A DNA stretch of 64,000 nucleotides from Limnohabitans sp. TEGF004 (GCF_027924965.1 NZ_AP027056.1:124001-188000); one strand, 5' to 3'. Shown: positions 52,252 to 62,396, counted from the stretch's first letter. The notes: generated by a model not told the origin, from the sequence alone. A program made the numbers and translations.

Positions 52252-53472
52252 ATGCGTGTTCAAAGAATGCAGGTGTTGCTGGTAGGGCTCTGTTTGAGCG
52301 GGCTTGCTTCGGCACAGGTCATGCAAGCTGGTCACGATGAGGCAGTGGATTACCCGCTTGGGCGTTACAACGCTCAGCTGGGCGTGGATGCGTGGCAGTT
52401 TTCAAATGGCCGCCCCGACCCTTTGTTGATGATGTCGACCAACGCGCAATGGCATTACCGACCTGTTTCACCGTGGGGTACTTTTGATGGCCGCTTGATG
52501 GTTTCCCCGAGGGCCACGTTGGCATTTAAGGCGCGCAGCAACCAAGAGATGGGGTCTCATGTCGATGAGCTCAGTGCAGATTGGGCAATTTCCCCGCGTC
52601 TAGGTGTGAAGCTTGGCGTGGTGGACTACAAAACCAGCTGGTGCCGCACATATGACATTGACTCGCCTTGGGTGCGTGAGAACGACCCGTTTTGCACGGT
52701 GGTGGATGTCAGCGGCCCTAGCGGAGGTGCGCCCGGTGCGCAGCTGTATACGAATATGCAAGTAGGTGCTTATCGTTTGCAGGGAATTGCTGGCGTCTAC
52801 AGCCCTTTGTGGTTCGGCTATAACAAGACCGAATTTTCAAACCTCACGTATTCAAACAGTCGCGTCGAGAAGAACAACAAGCAAGGCTTCTCAATCAATG
52901 CCTTAAATTTGGATACCGCGACGGAGTTTCGATTCGGATACTTGGCCACACAGCAAGAGCAGGCAGTCCATGGCGGCTGGAATGCGCCAGACTTTCGGGT
53001 GGACCAGGTGTATGACATCACGTTTGCAGGCGTGAGTTTTTACGCGATGCCCAAGCTCAATGTGCGCATGCAAACACTGCGTCACGCGATGTCCAACAAG
53101 AATGTGGTGGAGCCCGGTTCTAGCTATCCGCACACCGTCCGGGGCAACGTGCTGTTACGGCGCTCGTATGTGATGGAGTTCAATTACCAACAGGATGCGC
53201 AGAACGTGTTTGCATTTGCTGCCTCCAAGTTTTTGATGCACAACGCTTTGACTAGAACCAACTATCCCTATTCAGGCTACACGGTGTATCCAGATTTTTC
53301 AGATTACACACAGCGAAGTTTTTCTGTGGCGTGGCGACATGATTGGCCCGAAGGCTTATTCACCGCAGTTCAGCTCACGCGCAGCAGTTTGGTCGACACG
53401 AGCTCTTATTACGGGTATGACAAAGCGATGCATGCCAACGGCTTAGGTATGCGCCTCGGCTACCAGTTTTAA
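52252..53472 (+). CDS. Outer-membrane beta-barrel (porin-like) protein
   Basis: 406 residues from ATG 52252 (AAAGGCTGTCT upstream; the longer frame starts with TTG and breaks the signal peptide). Signal peptide ends ASA near residue 21. The mature protein is rich in alternating aromatic and polar residues and ends in GMRLGYQF, the terminal phenylalanine recognised by BAM. Two cysteines (SWCRTYD and DPFC) may form a loop disulfide. Length fits a 16-18 stranded barrel; substrate unknown. Divergent from lipoprotein B. Confidence 0.75.
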   Translation: MRVQRMQVLLVGLCLSGLASAQVMQAGHDEAVDYPLGRYNAQLGVDAWQFSNGRPDPLLMMSTNAQWHYRPVSPWGTFDGRLMVSPRATLAFKARSNQEMGSHVDELSADWAISPRLGVKLGVVDYKTSWCRTYDIDSPWVRENDPFCTVVDVSGPSGGAPGAQLYTNMQVGAYRLQGIAGVYSPLWFGYNKTEFSNLTYSNSRVEKNNKQGFSINALNLDTATEFRFGYLATQQEQAVHGGWNAPDFRVDQVYDITFAGVSFYAMPKLNVRMQTLRHAMSNKNVVEPGSSYPHTVRGNVLLRRSYVMEFNYQQDAQNVFAFAASKFLMHNALTRTNYPYSGYTVYPDFSDYTQRSFSVAWRHDWPEGLFTAVQLTRSSLVDTSSYYGYDKAMHANGLGMRLGYQF

Positions 53473-53498
53473 AAACCGCTTGGCGGCGGGCACAATCA

Positions 53499-55634
53499 AT
53501 GCCCATGCCGCCCGCAGAAAAAGCCTCGACCAAACCCCTCTCCGCACCGCAAAAAGCGCTGCGCAAGCTCGGGCTGGACCGCGACATTGATTTGGCCCTG
53601 CACCTGCCGCTGCGCTACGAAGACGAAACGCGCATCGTGCGTCTGGCTGACACGCGCGAGGGTGACATGGCGCAAATCGAAGCTACGGTGGTGTCGTGTG
53701 ACATCGCCTACAAACCGCGCCGCCAATTGCTTGTGGTGGTGGACGATGGCTCAGACACTTGCACGCTGCGCTTCTTCAGCTTCTACCCTTCACAACAAAA
53801 GGCGTTGGCCGTGGGTAATCGCTTGCGTTTGCGCGGCGAGGTGAAGGGTGGCTTTATGGGGCGCACGATGATGCACCCCGGCTTCAGTATGGCGGGTGGC
53901 GAGCTGCCCAATGCGCTGACGCCCGTGTACCCCACGTCGGCAGGTTTGCCGCAGGTGTATTTGCGTAAGGCAGTACACAGCGGGCTGGTGCATGCGGCGC
54001 GACACGGTGCGTTTGTCGAGACGATTCCGCCCGAGCACATGCCGCGCTCGGCCATGAGTGCTGGCGCGAAGGCGTGGAGCCTTGAGCAGGCCTTGCACTT
54101 TTTGCACCACCCCACGCCCGATGTGTCGCTGGCGCAGCTGGAAGACCGCACACACCCTGCGTGGCAGCGGCTGAAAGCCGAAGAGTTGTTGGCGCAGCAG
54201 CTGTCGCAACTGCAGTCCAAACGTGCGCGTGACGAACTGCATGCGCCGGCCTTAGTGCTGAAAAAAGGCGGTTTGCACGAGCAGTTGTTGGGTGTGTTGC
54301 CATTTGGTTTGACCGGCGCGCAACGCCGCGTGGGTGAAGAAATTGCGCAAGACTTGATGCGCCAAGTGCCCATGCACCGTTTGCTGCAAGGCGATGTGGG
54401 TTCGGGCAAAACTGTGGTGGCGGCATTGGCTGCAGCGGTGGCGATGGATGGCGGTTGGCAATGTGCGCTGATGGCTCCAACTGAAATTTTGGCCGAGCAA
54501 CACTTTCGCAAACTGATTGGTTGGCTAGAGCCTTTGCTCACGCCGTTGGGCAAGCGCGTAGCATGGCTCACGGGGAGCCAAAAGAAGAAAGAACGCACCG
54601 AAATGTTGGGGCTCATCGCCAGTGGCGAAGCTGCTTTGGTGGTGGGCACGCATGCGGTGATTCAAGAGCAGGTCGTCTTTAAAAACTTGGCACTGGCCAT
54701 CATCGACGAACAACACCGCTTTGGTGTGGCACAGCGCTTGGCGCTGCGCGAGAAGATGCTCACACACGACGGCATGCCACAGCAAGAGCCGCACATGCTG
54801 ATGATGAGTGCCACGCCCATTCCGCGCACCTTGGCGATGAGCTATTACGCCGACCTCGATGTGTCGACGTTAGACGAATTGCCACCAGGCCGCACGCCGG
54901 TGGTGACCAAGCTGGTATCAGAGTCACGACGTGATGAGTTGATTGAACGCATTCGCCACCAGCTCGATGAAGGCCGTCAGGTGTATTGGGTGTGCCCGTT
55001 GATTGAAGAAAGCGAAGCGCTCGATTTGACCAATGCCACCGAAACGCATGCCTTGTTGATGGATGCGCTCAACTACCCTGGCACAAAGCCGGTGTTGGTG
55101 GGGCTGCTGCATTCGCGCATGCCACCTGCTGACAAAAAGGCGGTGATGGCGCAGTTTGAAAGTGGCGCCATGGGCGTGCTGGTCAGCACCACCGTGATTG
55201 AAGTGGGCGTGGATGTGCCCAATGCCTCGCTGATGGTGATTGAGCACGCCGAGCGTTTTGGCCTCAGTCAGTTGCACCAGTTGCGTGGGCGTGTAGGGCG
55301 CGGCGCGGCTGCTTCTGCCTGCGTGCTGATGTATGCCACGGGCGAGAGTGGGCGCGTGAGCGAGACGGCGCGCGAGCGGCTGCGTGCAATGGTGGAAACC
55401 TCGGATGGGTTTGAAATTGCACGACGCGATTTAGAAATTCGTGGCCCCGGCGAGTTCTTGGGCGCACGCCAATCGGGTGCCGCATTGCTGCGTTTTGCAG
55501 ACTTGGCAGAAGACGGTGAGCTGTTGCAATGGGCCAGAGAGTTGGCCCCGCTGATGCTGGACATGTACTCCGAGTTGGCCGAGCGACACGTGAGCCGCTG
55601 GTTGGGTGGAAAATCGGATTTCTTGAAGGCTTAA
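53499..55634 (+). CDS. recG: ATP-dependent DNA helicase RecG
   Basis: 711 residues (ATG 53499, or 53505). N-terminal wedge/OB domain (~55-130), Walker A GDVGSGKT at 298-305, DEQHRFG at ~403, then motifs ATPIPRTLAMSYYAD, VLVSTTVIEVGVDVPNA and QLHQLRGRVGRG with the TRG-type C-terminus. It regresses stalled replication forks and branch-migrates Holliday junctions. Followed by oxyR after 14 bases, an association also known in other proteobacteria. Confidence 0.97.
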   Translation: MPMPPAEKASTKPLSAPQKALRKLGLDRDIDLALHLPLRYEDETRIVRLADTREGDMAQIEATVVSCDIAYKPRRQLLVVVDDGSDTCTLRFFSFYPSQQKALAVGNRLRLRGEVKGGFMGRTMMHPGFSMAGGELPNALTPVYPTSAGLPQVYLRKAVHSGLVHAARHGAFVETIPPEHMPRSAMSAGAKAWSLEQALHFLHHPTPDVSLAQLEDRTHPAWQRLKAEELLAQQLSQLQSKRARDELHAPALVLKKGGLHEQLLGVLPFGLTGAQRRVGEEIAQDLMRQVPMHRLLQGDVGSGKTVVAALAAAVAMDGGWQCALMAPTEILAEQHFRKLIGWLEPLLTPLGKRVAWLTGSQKKKERTEMLGLIASGEAALVVGTHAVIQEQVVFKNLALAIIDEQHRFGVAQRLALREKMLTHDGMPQQEPHMLMMSATPIPRTLAMSYYADLDVSTLDELPPGRTPVVTKLVSESRRDELIERIRHQLDEGRQVYWVCPLIEESEALDLTNATETHALLMDALNYPGTKPVLVGLLHSRMPPADKKAVMAQFESGAMGVLVSTTVIEVGVDVPNASLMVIEHAERFGLSQLHQLRGRVGRGAAASACVLMYATGESGRVSETARERLRAMVETSDGFEIARRDLEIRGPGEFLGARQSGAALLRFADLAEDGELLQWARELAPLMLDMYSELAERHVSRWLGGKSDFLKA

Positions 55635-55648
55635 CTTTAGAAACGCAC

Positions 55649-56614
55649 ATGACCCTGACCGAACTCAAATACATCGTGGCCGTTGCCCGCGAAAAGCACT
55701 TTGGTCGAGCAGCCGAGGCCTGCTTTGTGTCGCAACCCACGCTGTCGGTGGCCATCAAAAAACTCGAAGAAGAGTTGGATGTGAAGCTGTTTGAACGCAG
55801 CGCCAACGAAGTGACCGTCACGCCCTTGGGCGAAGAAATCATCCGCCAAGCGCAAAGTGTGTTGGAGCAGGCCGCCAACATCAAAGAAATTGCCAAGCGC
55901 GGCAAAGACCCATTGGCCGGCCCGTTGAAGCTGGGTGTGATTTACACGATTGGTCCGTACTTGCTGCCAAGCTTGGTGCGACAAGCCATTTCTAAAACAC
56001 CGCAAATGCCGCTGATGCTGCAAGAAAATTTCACTGTCAAGTTGATGGAGATGTTGCGAACAGGCGAGATTGATTGCGCCATCTTGGCAGAGCCGTTCCC
56101 AGACACGGGCTTGGCTACCGCGCCCTTGTACGACGAGCCCTTCATGGCCGCCGTTCCCAGCAATCATCCGCTGGCGACCTTGAAGCATGTCAGTGCGGAT
56201 GAGTTGAAGAACGAAACCATGTTGCTGTTGGGCAATGGTCATTGCTTTCGCGACCATGTGCTGGAGGTGTGCCCAGAATTTGCGCGTTTCTCTAGCAATG
56301 CTGAGGGTATTCAAAAGAGTTTCGAAGGCTCGTCGTTGGAGACCATCAAGCACATGGTGGCCGCTGGTATGGGTGTGACACTGGTGCCGCGTTTGAGCGT
56401 GCCGAAAGAGGCACTGAACACACAAGCCAAGCGTAAAAAAAGCGAAGAGACGTATGTGCGCTACTTGCCCATTACCGACGATAAGGGGGGCAAGCCGCCC
56501 ACGCGCCGTGTGGTGTTGGCGTGGCGTCGCAGCTTCACGCGTTACGAGGCGATTGCCGCTTTGCGCAATGCCATCTATGCCTGCGAACTGCCAGGCGTGA
56601 ACCGCTTGTCGTAA
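55649..56614 (+). CDS. oxyR: Hydrogen-peroxide-sensing regulator OxyR
   Basis: 321 residues from ATG 55649. LysR-type winged helix ([20 protein letters not shown]), then the redox pair Cys199 and Cys208 ([14 protein letters not shown]), at exactly the E. coli positions. Oxidation to a disulfide switches the tetramer to activate catalase and peroxidase genes. Lies in the row recG-oxyR-ubiA; the recG transcript may supply it. Confidence 0.94.
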   Translation: MTLTELKYIVAVAREKHFGRAAEACFVSQPTLSVAIKKLEEELDVKLFERSANEVTVTPLGEEIIRQAQSVLEQAANIKEIAKRGKDPLAGPLKLGVIYTIGPYLLPSLVRQAISKTPQMPLMLQENFTVKLMEMLRTGEIDCAILAEPFPDTGLATAPLYDEPFMAAVPSNHPLATLKHVSADELKNETMLLLGNGHCFRDHVLEVCPEFARFSSNAEGIQKSFEGSSLETIKHMVAAGMGVTLVPRLSVPKEALNTQAKRKKSEETYVRYLPITDDKGGKPPTRRVVLAWRRSFTRYEAIAALRNAIYACELPGVNRLS

Positions 56615-56625
56615 TAGGTGTGTGC

Positions 56626-57528
56626 ATGCGTGAACGCCTGAGCCTCTATTTAGATTTGATTCGTTGGAACCGCCCAGCGGGCTGGTTACTGCTGCTGTGG
56701 CCTTCTCTCTCTGCCTTGTGGGTGGCGGCCGATGGCTGGCCCGGTTGGCATTTGGTGGCGGTGTTTGTGTTGGGCACGATCCTGATGCGTAGTGCGGGCT
56801 GCTGCATCAACGATGTGGCCGACCGTGATTTTGACCGTCACGTCAAACGCACGGCAGAGCGGCCCGTCACGCGAGGGGCAGTGTCTGTGCGCGAGGCCTT
56901 GCTAGTGGGCGCTGTGCTGGCGCTTGCTGCTTTTGGTTTTGTACTCACTACCAACCCTACCACCATCGCGTGGTCGTTTGCAGGCTTGGCTGTGACCTTG
57001 ATTTACCCCTACGCCAAACGCTATGTGTCGATGCCGCAAGCGGTGTTGGGCGTGGCGTTTAGCTTTGGCATTCCTTTGGCGTTTGTAGCGGTTGGCAGTG
57101 CCGACTTGGCGTGGCAAGACATCAACCTGCAAACCTTGAGCGACGCTGTACCCATGCAGGCTTGGGGTTTGATGTTGTTCAATTTGTTTTGGGTGTTGGC
57201 CTACGACACTGAGTACGCCATGGTGGATCGTGACGACGACATTCGCATTGGTATGAAGACCTCGGCCATCACTTTGGGTCGTCACGACATATCGGCCATC
57301 ATGGCGTTTTATGCGGTCTATCTGTGCGGCTGGTATGGCTTGCTTGAGTCAGAGAAGTTAGGCAGCGCTTGGACGTTTGCTTTGATCTTGGCGAGCCTGC
57401 AAGCGCTGTGGCACTTTTTGCTGATCTTGGATCGTTCACGAGATGGTTGCTTTAGAGCGTTTCGGTTGAACCACTGGTTGGGTGCAACCGTATTTGCTGG
57501 TGTGGCTTTGGGTTATGCCATGCGTTGA
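56626..57528 (+). CDS. ubiA: 4-hydroxybenzoate octaprenyltransferase
   Basis: 300 residues from ATG 56626, twelve bases after oxyR. Prenyltransferase motifs NDVADRDFD at 62-70 and [12 protein letters not shown] at 194-205 bind the Mg2+-diphosphate of the polyprenyl donor; eight or nine membrane helices. It prenylates 4-hydroxybenzoate in ubiquinone synthesis. [14 protein letters not shown] at the start is a family mark. Confidence 0.96.
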   Translation: MRERLSLYLDLIRWNRPAGWLLLLWPSLSALWVAADGWPGWHLVAVFVLGTILMRSAGCCINDVADRDFDRHVKRTAERPVTRGAVSVREALLVGAVLALAAFGFVLTTNPTTIAWSFAGLAVTLIYPYAKRYVSMPQAVLGVAFSFGIPLAFVAVGSADLAWQDINLQTLSDAVPMQAWGLMLFNLFWVLAYDTEYAMVDRDDDIRIGMKTSAITLGRHDISAIMAFYAVYLCGWYGLLESEKLGSAWTFALILASLQALWHFLLILDRSRDGCFRAFRLNHWLGATVFAGVALGYAMR

Positions 57529-57548
57529 ATCGCTGAGACTTAAATATG

Positions 57549-57586
57549 AAAAAAGCGCTTGTGGCAGATGCCTCAAGCGCTTTTTG
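57549..57586. terminator. Bidirectional terminator
   Basis: AAAAAGCGCTTG / CAAGCGCTTTTT with an inner GGCA-ga-TGCC stem, between convergent ubiA and the lysine-rich gene. Confidence 0.85.
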
Positions 57587-57609
57587 TTTGCAAGTATTAA
57601 GCGGTTGGC

Positions 57610-57840
57610 TTAGTGAGCTTTTGCCTTTTTAGACTTCTTCTTTTTCAATTTCTTTTTCTTGGCCTTTTTGGCTTTTTTGTCCGCTTTAGCAGGAGCTGCT
57701 GGTGCGGCATTGGTGTTGCTAGGCGCAGCTTGGTCGGGTTGAGCGACAGGTGCCGTAGGCATGGCGGGCGCTTGTGCTTCAGATGCCAATGGCATACCTA
57801 AAGCGGCAACGGATAAAAGAGAAAGAAGGAGTTTGTTCAT
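57610..57840 (-). CDS. Small exported lysine-rich protein
   Basis: 76 residues. A signal peptide (MNKLLLSLLSVAALGMPLAS, cleavage near EAQA 21-24), then a Pro/Ala/Gln stretch (25-51), and a tail from residue 52 with 16 lysines in 25 positions. Its A/K/P make-up resembles exported histone-like or nucleic-acid- or LPS-binding peptides, but I do not recognise a family. Possibly a short outer-surface or periplasmic polycation. A terminator follows it on the 3' side. Confidence 0.68.
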   Translation of the reverse strand: MNKLLLSLLSVAALGMPLASEAQAPAMPTAPVAQPDQAAPSNTNAAPAAPAKADKKAKKAKKKKLKKKKSKKAKAH

Positions 57841-57892
57841 GGAGACAGAGGATTAAAAAACAATGGCGCATTGTCTCATTACTTGTAGGGAT

Positions 57893-58723
57893 TTAAGCCC
57901 CAAACTCGTCGCCGAGCTCGTGGGCGCGTAGTTCTGCGACTTTGAGCGCCGCTTGAAATAGATCGCTCACATGGGCGTTTTGCATGGAGGTGAGCGCTGC
58001 GTAAGTTGTGCCGCCCTTGGATGTGACGCGCTCGCGCAGCACAGAAGGGGGTTCGCTGGCGGTTTTCGCCAGTTGTGATGCGCCCTCAAAGGTACCGATG
58101 GCCAGCTGTGTCGCTTGTTCAGCGGTTAGGCCCATCTTCACGCCGGCTTCCACCATGGCTTCGATGAAGAAGAACACATAAGCAGGGCCAGAACCCGAGA
58201 TGGCGGTGACCGCATCCAGCAAGGGCTCGTCCTTGACCCACAGCAGAGCGCCGGTGGTTGCAATGACTTGTTCGATCCATGCTTTGTCTGTGTCTGTTAC
58301 GGCGGCGCGAGCAAAAAGACCCGTCTGACCGAGGCCAACCAAAGCGGGCGTGTTGGGCATGGCGCGCACCACGCGTTCAGTACCTAGCCAATTGGCTATG
58401 CTGTCGCTGCGAATGCCAGCAGCCACACTCAGGTGCAGCGAGTGGGCGCAGAAATCGCGTGTTTGTTGAGCAGCTTCTTTGAAGGTTTGTGGTTTTACAG
58501 CCCAAATCACCAAGCCTGCTTCGGCTAATGTGGCATCGGCTGCGGCTAAAACGCGCACGCCAAATTGGGCCAGCAGGCGCTGGCGCGCTTCTTCAAAAGG
58601 CTCGACAACCAAGATGTGATTGGCGGGCGTGCCTTGCTTGATGAGGCCACCAATGATGGCGCTGGCCATGTTGCCGCCGCCAATGAATGCAAGGGTTTGA
58701 GAGGTGGTAGAAGGTGTAGACAT
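57893..58723 (-). CDS. proC: Pyrroline-5-carboxylate reductase
   Basis: 276 residues from ATG 58723 (a TTG 18 bases upstream is in frame). Rossmann loop GGGNMA at 15-20, WAVKPQ and the C-terminal AISGSGPAYVFFFIEA and TSKGGTTYAAL define ProC, which makes proline with NAD(P)H. Its promoter region is shared with the divergent rplN promoter. In many relatives proC is beside yggS; here it is not. Confidence 0.95.
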   Translation of the reverse strand: MSTPSTTSQTLAFIGGGNMASAIIGGLIKQGTPANHILVVEPFEEARQRLLAQFGVRVLAAADATLAEAGLVIWAVKPQTFKEAAQQTRDFCAHSLHLSVAAGIRSDSIANWLGTERVVRAMPNTPALVGLGQTGLFARAAVTDTDKAWIEQVIATTGALLWVKDEPLLDAVTAISGSGPAYVFFFIEAMVEAGVKMGLTAEQATQLAIGTFEGASQLAKTASEPPSVLRERVTSKGGTTYAALTSMQNAHVSDLFQAALKVAELRAHELGDEFGA

Positions 58724-58765
58724 AGAAGAATTGTCGGGCAAACTAAAAAGAATCGTGAAAAAAGT

Positions 58766-58795
58766 TTGACGCGGGCCAAAAAGTTATGGCATAAT
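58766..58795 (+). promoter_or_regulatory. Promoter of the spc operon
   Basis: TTGACG at 58766-58771, an 18-base spacer and CATAAT at 58790-58795, each five of six to consensus. It lies 148 bases ahead of the rplN ATG and shows that the operon has its own start, apart from the S10 block. Confidence 0.78.
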
Positions 58796-58942
58796 TTGCG
58801 GCTCCGCTAAAAAAAGCGGGGTTTATCTGCCCCAAGTTGAAGCGTTGCGAGTGGTTCGCGATGTGGATGACGGGCCCAAGACTGATCGGTCCGGTGCATA
58901 ACGTAAGTTGTGTGAAGACTGATGCAAGTTGGGAATATTGAA
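58796..58942 (+). promoter_or_regulatory. Untranslated leader of the spc operon
   Basis: About 140 bases between promoter and rplN. Near the 5' end there is CCGCT-aaaaaa-AGCGG (58804-58819), a small hairpin without a T run long enough for termination. The remaining leader is unusually long for a ribosomal-protein operon and might bear protein-mediated control (S8 in E. coli binds further downstream). Confidence 0.4.
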
Positions 58943-59311
58943 ATGATCCAAACTGAAACACGGTTAGATGTCGCTGACAACACCGGTGCGAAGTCCGTTT
59001 TGTGCATTAAAGTGCTCGGCGGTTCTAAGCGTCGCTATGCAAGCGTGGGCGACATCATCAAGGTGAGCATTAAAGAAGCCGCTCCGCGTGGCCGCGTCAA
59101 AAAAGGCGAGGTGTATAGCGCTGTTGTGGTCCGTACTGCCAAAGGCATCCGCCGTGGCGACGGTTCGCTCGTCAAATTCGATGGCAACGCAGCTGTGTTG
59201 CTCAATGCAAAGTTGGAGCCTATCGGCACCCGTATCTTCGGCCCAGTGACGCGCGAGTTGCGCACTGAGAAGTTCATGAAGATCGTGTCATTGGCTCCTG
59301 AAGTTCTGTAA
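58943..59311 (+). CDS. rplN: 50S ribosomal protein L14
   Basis: 122 residues from ATG 58943; an ATG at 58922 would add seven unlikely residues. [28 protein letters not shown] and [23 protein letters not shown] (in part) are L14 signatures. L14 lies at the subunit interface and is the anchor of RsfS. First gene of the spc operon. Confidence 0.97.
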   Translation: MIQTETRLDVADNTGAKSVLCIKVLGGSKRRYASVGDIIKVSIKEAAPRGRVKKGEVYSAVVVRTAKGIRRGDGSLVKFDGNAAVLLNAKLEPIGTRIFGPVTRELRTEKFMKIVSLAPEVL

Positions 59312-59321
59312 GGACTAAACA

Positions 59322-59642
59322 ATGAACAAGATTCGCAAAGGCGACCAAGTCATCGTCCTTACTGGACGCGACAAAGGTAAACGTGGCGTTGTGTCGCTGC
59401 GTAAAGATGACAGCCACTTGGTGGTCGACGGCATTAACTTGGTGAAAAAACACACCAAGCCAAACCCAATGGCTGGCACGCAAGGTGGCATCGTTGATAA
59501 AACAATGCCCATCCATCAGTCCAACGTAGCTATCTTCAATGCTGCTACAGGTAAGGCTGATCGTGTTGGCATCAAAGTCCTGGCAGACGGCAGCAAAGTG
59601 CGTGTCTTCAAGTCCAGCGGCGAAGAAATCAAGGCGGCATAA
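59322..59642 (+). CDS. rplX: 50S ribosomal protein L24
   Basis: 106 residues. KOW motif [20 protein letters not shown] near the start; L24 starts 50S assembly and lines the exit-tunnel rim. Ten bases after rplN. Confidence 0.97.
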   Translation: MNKIRKGDQVIVLTGRDKGKRGVVSLRKDDSHLVVDGINLVKKHTKPNPMAGTQGGIVDKTMPIHQSNVAIFNAATGKADRVGIKVLADGSKVRVFKSSGEEIKAA

Positions 59643-59644
59643 AT

Positions 59645-60199
59645 ATGGCACGACTCCAACAACACTACCGTGAAAAAGTGGCTGCTGAGCTGACTGAAAA
59701 GTTTGGTTACAAGTCGCCCATGCAAGTTCCACGTTTGACCAAAATCACGTTGAACATGGGTGTGAGCGAAGCTGTGGCTGATAAGAAAGTCATGGACAAC
59801 GCAGTCAGCGACTTGACCAAAATTGCAGGCCAAAAGCCTGTGGTGACCAAGGCTAAAAAGGCGATTGCGGGTTTCAAAATCCGTGAAGGCCAGCCTATCG
59901 GTTGCATGGTGACTTTGCGCGGCGTTCAGATGTATGAATTCCTGGATCGTTTCGTGACCGTGGCTTTGCCTCGCGTTCGTGACTTCCGTGGTATCTCTGT
60001 TCGCGCTTTCGATGGCCGTGGTAACTACAACATTGGCGTTAAAGAGCAAATCATTTTCCCTGAGATCGAATACGACAAAGTTGACGCTTTGCGCGGTTTG
60101 AACATCAGCATCACCACGACGGCTAAGACTGACGAAGAGTGCAAGGCGCTTCTCGCTGGTTTCCGTTTCCCATTCAAGACAGAGGTGGCACGTGGCTAA
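59645..60199 (+). CDS. rplE: 50S ribosomal protein L5
   Basis: 184 residues (E. coli 179). [15 protein letters not shown] and [22 protein letters not shown] (in part) are family marks. L5 carries 5S rRNA into the 50S subunit with L18 and contacts P-site tRNA. Its end overlaps the GTG start of rpsN by eight bases. Confidence 0.97.
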   Translation: MARLQQHYREKVAAELTEKFGYKSPMQVPRLTKITLNMGVSEAVADKKVMDNAVSDLTKIAGQKPVVTKAKKAIAGFKIREGQPIGCMVTLRGVQMYEFLDRFVTVALPRVRDFRGISVRAFDGRGNYNIGVKEQIIFPEIEYDKVDALRGLNISITTTAKTDEECKALLAGFRFPFKTEVARG

Positions 60200-60497
60200 A
60201 CAAGCATTGATCGAGCGCGAGCTCAAGCGTGACCGTTTGGTTGCAAAGTATGCTGCTAAGCACGCAGAGTTGAAGGCTATCGCCAACGACTTCAAGCGTA
60301 GCGATGAAGAGCGCGCAATGGCCCGTTTGGGTCTGCAAAAGCTGCCACGCAACGCGAACCCAACACGTCAACGTAACCGTTGCGCAATCACCGGTCGTCC
60401 ACGTGGCACGTTCCGCCAATTCGGCCTTGGCCGCGCCAAGATCCGTGAATTAGCCTTCCAAGGCAACATTCCCGGCATCACCAAAGCCAGCTGGTAA
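60192..60497 (+). CDS. rpsN: 30S ribosomal protein S14 (zinc-free form)
   Basis: 101 residues from GTG 60192, overlapping rplE. It is the long form lacking the two Cys-x-x-Cys pairs; only one cysteine is present ([12 protein letters not shown]). S14 lies in the 30S head near the A site. Confidence 0.96.
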   Translation: MAKQALIERELKRDRLVAKYAAKHAELKAIANDFKRSDEERAMARLGLQKLPRNANPTRQRNRCAITGRPRGTFRQFGLGRAKIRELAFQGNIPGITKASW

Positions 60498-60514
60498 TAG
60501 GCAGGAGATTCAAT

Positions 60515-60910
60515 ATGAGCATGAGTGATCCAATCGCCGACTTGCTGACTCGCATCCGCAACGCGCAAATGGTGGCTAAACCCACCGTGATGGTGCCTTC
60601 TTCTAAAGTGAAGATCGCCATTGCGCAAGTGCTGAAAGACGAAGGCTACATCGACGGTTTTCAAATTAAAAAAGACGCTGGTAAGACTGAGCTTGAGATC
60701 ACTCTCAAGTACTACGCAGGTCGTCCAGTGATCGAACGCATTGAGCGCGTGAGCCGTCCCGGCCTGCGCGTTTACAAAGGCTGCGGCGCTATCCCCCAAG
60801 TCATGAATGGCATGGGTGTGGCAATTGTCACAACACCTCAAGGTGTGATGACTGACCGCAAAGCACGCGCTACCGGTGTCGGTGGCGAAGTGTTGTGCTA
60901 CGTCGCTTAA
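60515..60910 (+). CDS. rpsH: 30S ribosomal protein S8
   Basis: 131 residues. [18 protein letters not shown] and [11 protein letters not shown] at the end. It binds helix 21 of 16S rRNA and in E. coli represses the spc operon. AGGAGATTCAAT precedes the ATG; a second in-frame ATG is at 60521. Confidence 0.97.
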   Translation: MSMSDPIADLLTRIRNAQMVAKPTVMVPSSKVKIAIAQVLKDEGYIDGFQIKKDAGKTELEITLKYYAGRPVIERIERVSRPGLRVYKGCGAIPQVMNGMGVAIVTTPQGVMTDRKARATGVGGEVLCYVA

Positions 60911-60934
60911 CCGCAGCCTAAAGGAAAGACTGAA

Positions 60935-61468
60935 ATGTCCCGAGTAGGAAAAATGCCTGTGACCGTCCCCCAAGGTGTGGATGTGTCTATTAACAATACC
61001 CAAATCAGTGTGAAGGGCGCAGGCGGTACGCTGTCGATCGCTGCTAATGCATTGGTGAAGGTTGTCAACGAAGCTGGCCAAGTGACATTCGCGCCTGCTG
61101 ATGATTCTCGTGAAGCGAACGCCATGAGCGGTACTTTGCGTCAATTGGTCAACAACATGGTGACTGGTGTGACCAAAGGCTTCGAGAAAAAGCTGACTTT
61201 GGTAGGTGTGGGTTACAAAGCTGCTGCGCAAGGTTCTAAATTGAACTTGGCAGTGGGCTACTCTCACCCAGTCAATATCGATATGCCTGAAGGTATCAAG
61301 GTTGAGACGCCAGCCCCAACTGAAATCCTGATCAAAGGTGCTGACCGTCAACGCGTCGGTCAAGTGGCTGCTGAGATTCGTGCTGTTCGTCCCCCTGAGC
61401 CTTACAAAGGCAAGGGCATCCGTTATTCGGATGAGAAGATCACGATCAAAGAGACCAAGAAGAAATAA
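60935..61468 (+). CDS. rplF: 50S ribosomal protein L6
   Basis: 177 residues in two similar beta-alpha domains; [17 protein letters not shown] and the end [18 protein letters not shown] are typical. It binds the sarcin-ricin region of 23S rRNA. AAAGGAAAGACTGAA precedes the ATG. Confidence 0.97.
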   Translation: MSRVGKMPVTVPQGVDVSINNTQISVKGAGGTLSIAANALVKVVNEAGQVTFAPADDSREANAMSGTLRQLVNNMVTGVTKGFEKKLTLVGVGYKAAAQGSKLNLAVGYSHPVNIDMPEGIKVETPAPTEILIKGADRQRVGQVAAEIRAVRPPEPYKGKGIRYSDEKITIKETKKK

Positions 61469-61479
61469 GGAGCTGCAAA

Positions 61480-61845
61480 ATGTTGACCAAAAAAGAGCAG
61501 CGACTCCGCCGGGCACGTCAAACACGTATTCGCATCGCCAACCAAGGCGTTGCACGTTTGATGGTGAACCGCACCAACTTGCACATCTATGCGACAGTTG
61601 TTTCCGCTTGCGGCACGAAAGTCGTGGCGACAGCATCCTCAGCAGAAGCCGATGTGCGCAAGCAACTGGGCGCAACAGGCAAAGGCGGCAACGTCAATGC
61701 AGCGCAAGTGATTGGCAAGCTGATCGCTGAAAAAGCGAAAAAAGCTGGCGTCGAAAAAGTGGCGTTTGACCGTTCAGGTTTTGCTTACCACGGTCGCGTC
61801 AAGGCTTTGGCCGACGCAGCCCGCGAAGCTGGCTTGCAGTTCTAA
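61480..61845 (+). CDS. rplR: 50S ribosomal protein L18
   Basis: 121 residues. N-terminal Arg-rich tail ([18 protein letters not shown]) and [22 protein letters not shown]18 brings 5S rRNA to the large subunit with L5. Eleven bases after rplF. Confidence 0.97.
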   Translation: MLTKKEQRLRRARQTRIRIANQGVARLMVNRTNLHIYATVVSACGTKVVATASSAEADVRKQLGATGKGGNVNAAQVIGKLIAEKAKKAGVEKVAFDRSGFAYHGRVKALADAAREAGLQF

Positions 61846-61863
61846 TCGGATTGGAAATTACAC

Positions 61864-62382
61864 ATGGCTAAATTTCAAGCTAAAGCGCAGGGTGACGGTC
61901 CAGAAGACGGACTCCGCGAAAAAATGATCGCGGTCAACCGCGTCACCAAAGTGGTTAAGGGCGGCCGTATTCTCGGTTTCGCAGCTTTGACTGTGGTTGG
62001 TGACGGCGATGGCCGCGTGGGCATGGGCAAAGGTAAATCGAAAGAAGTGCCAGCTGCTGTCCAAAAAGCGATGGAAGAAGCCCGTCGCAACATGACCAAA
62101 GTCACTTTGAAAAACGGCACGATTCACCACAAGGTGCACGGTCGTCACGGTGCTGCAAACGTCATGATGATCCCCGCACCTAAGGGTACCGGCATCATCG
62201 CAGGCGGTCCAATGCGCGCTGTGTTCGAAGTGATGGGTATTACTGACATCGTGGCAAAAAGCCACGGTACATCAAACCCATACAACATGGTTCGTGCAAC
62301 CTTGGATGCTTTGAACAATTCCACGACGCCTTCAGAAGTGGCGGCTAAGCGTGGCAAAAACATCGAAGAAATCTTCGCTTAA
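61864..62382 (+). CDS. rpsE: 30S ribosomal protein S5
   Basis: 172 residues. Double-stranded RNA-binding-like domain ([21 protein letters not shown]) with the KVVKGGR loop where spectinomycin-resistance changes occur; the loop is intact. S5 supports decoding accuracy and the mRNA helicase function with S3 and S4. Confidence 0.97.
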   Translation: MAKFQAKAQGDGPEDGLREKMIAVNRVTKVVKGGRILGFAALTVVGDGDGRVGMGKGKSKEVPAAVQKAMEEARRNMTKVTLKNGTIHHKVHGRHGAANVMMIPAPKGTGIIAGGPMRAVFEVMGITDIVAKSHGTSNPYNMVRATLDALNNSTTPSEVAAKRGKNIEEIFA

Positions 62383-62396
62383 TCTCGGAGCATTCA

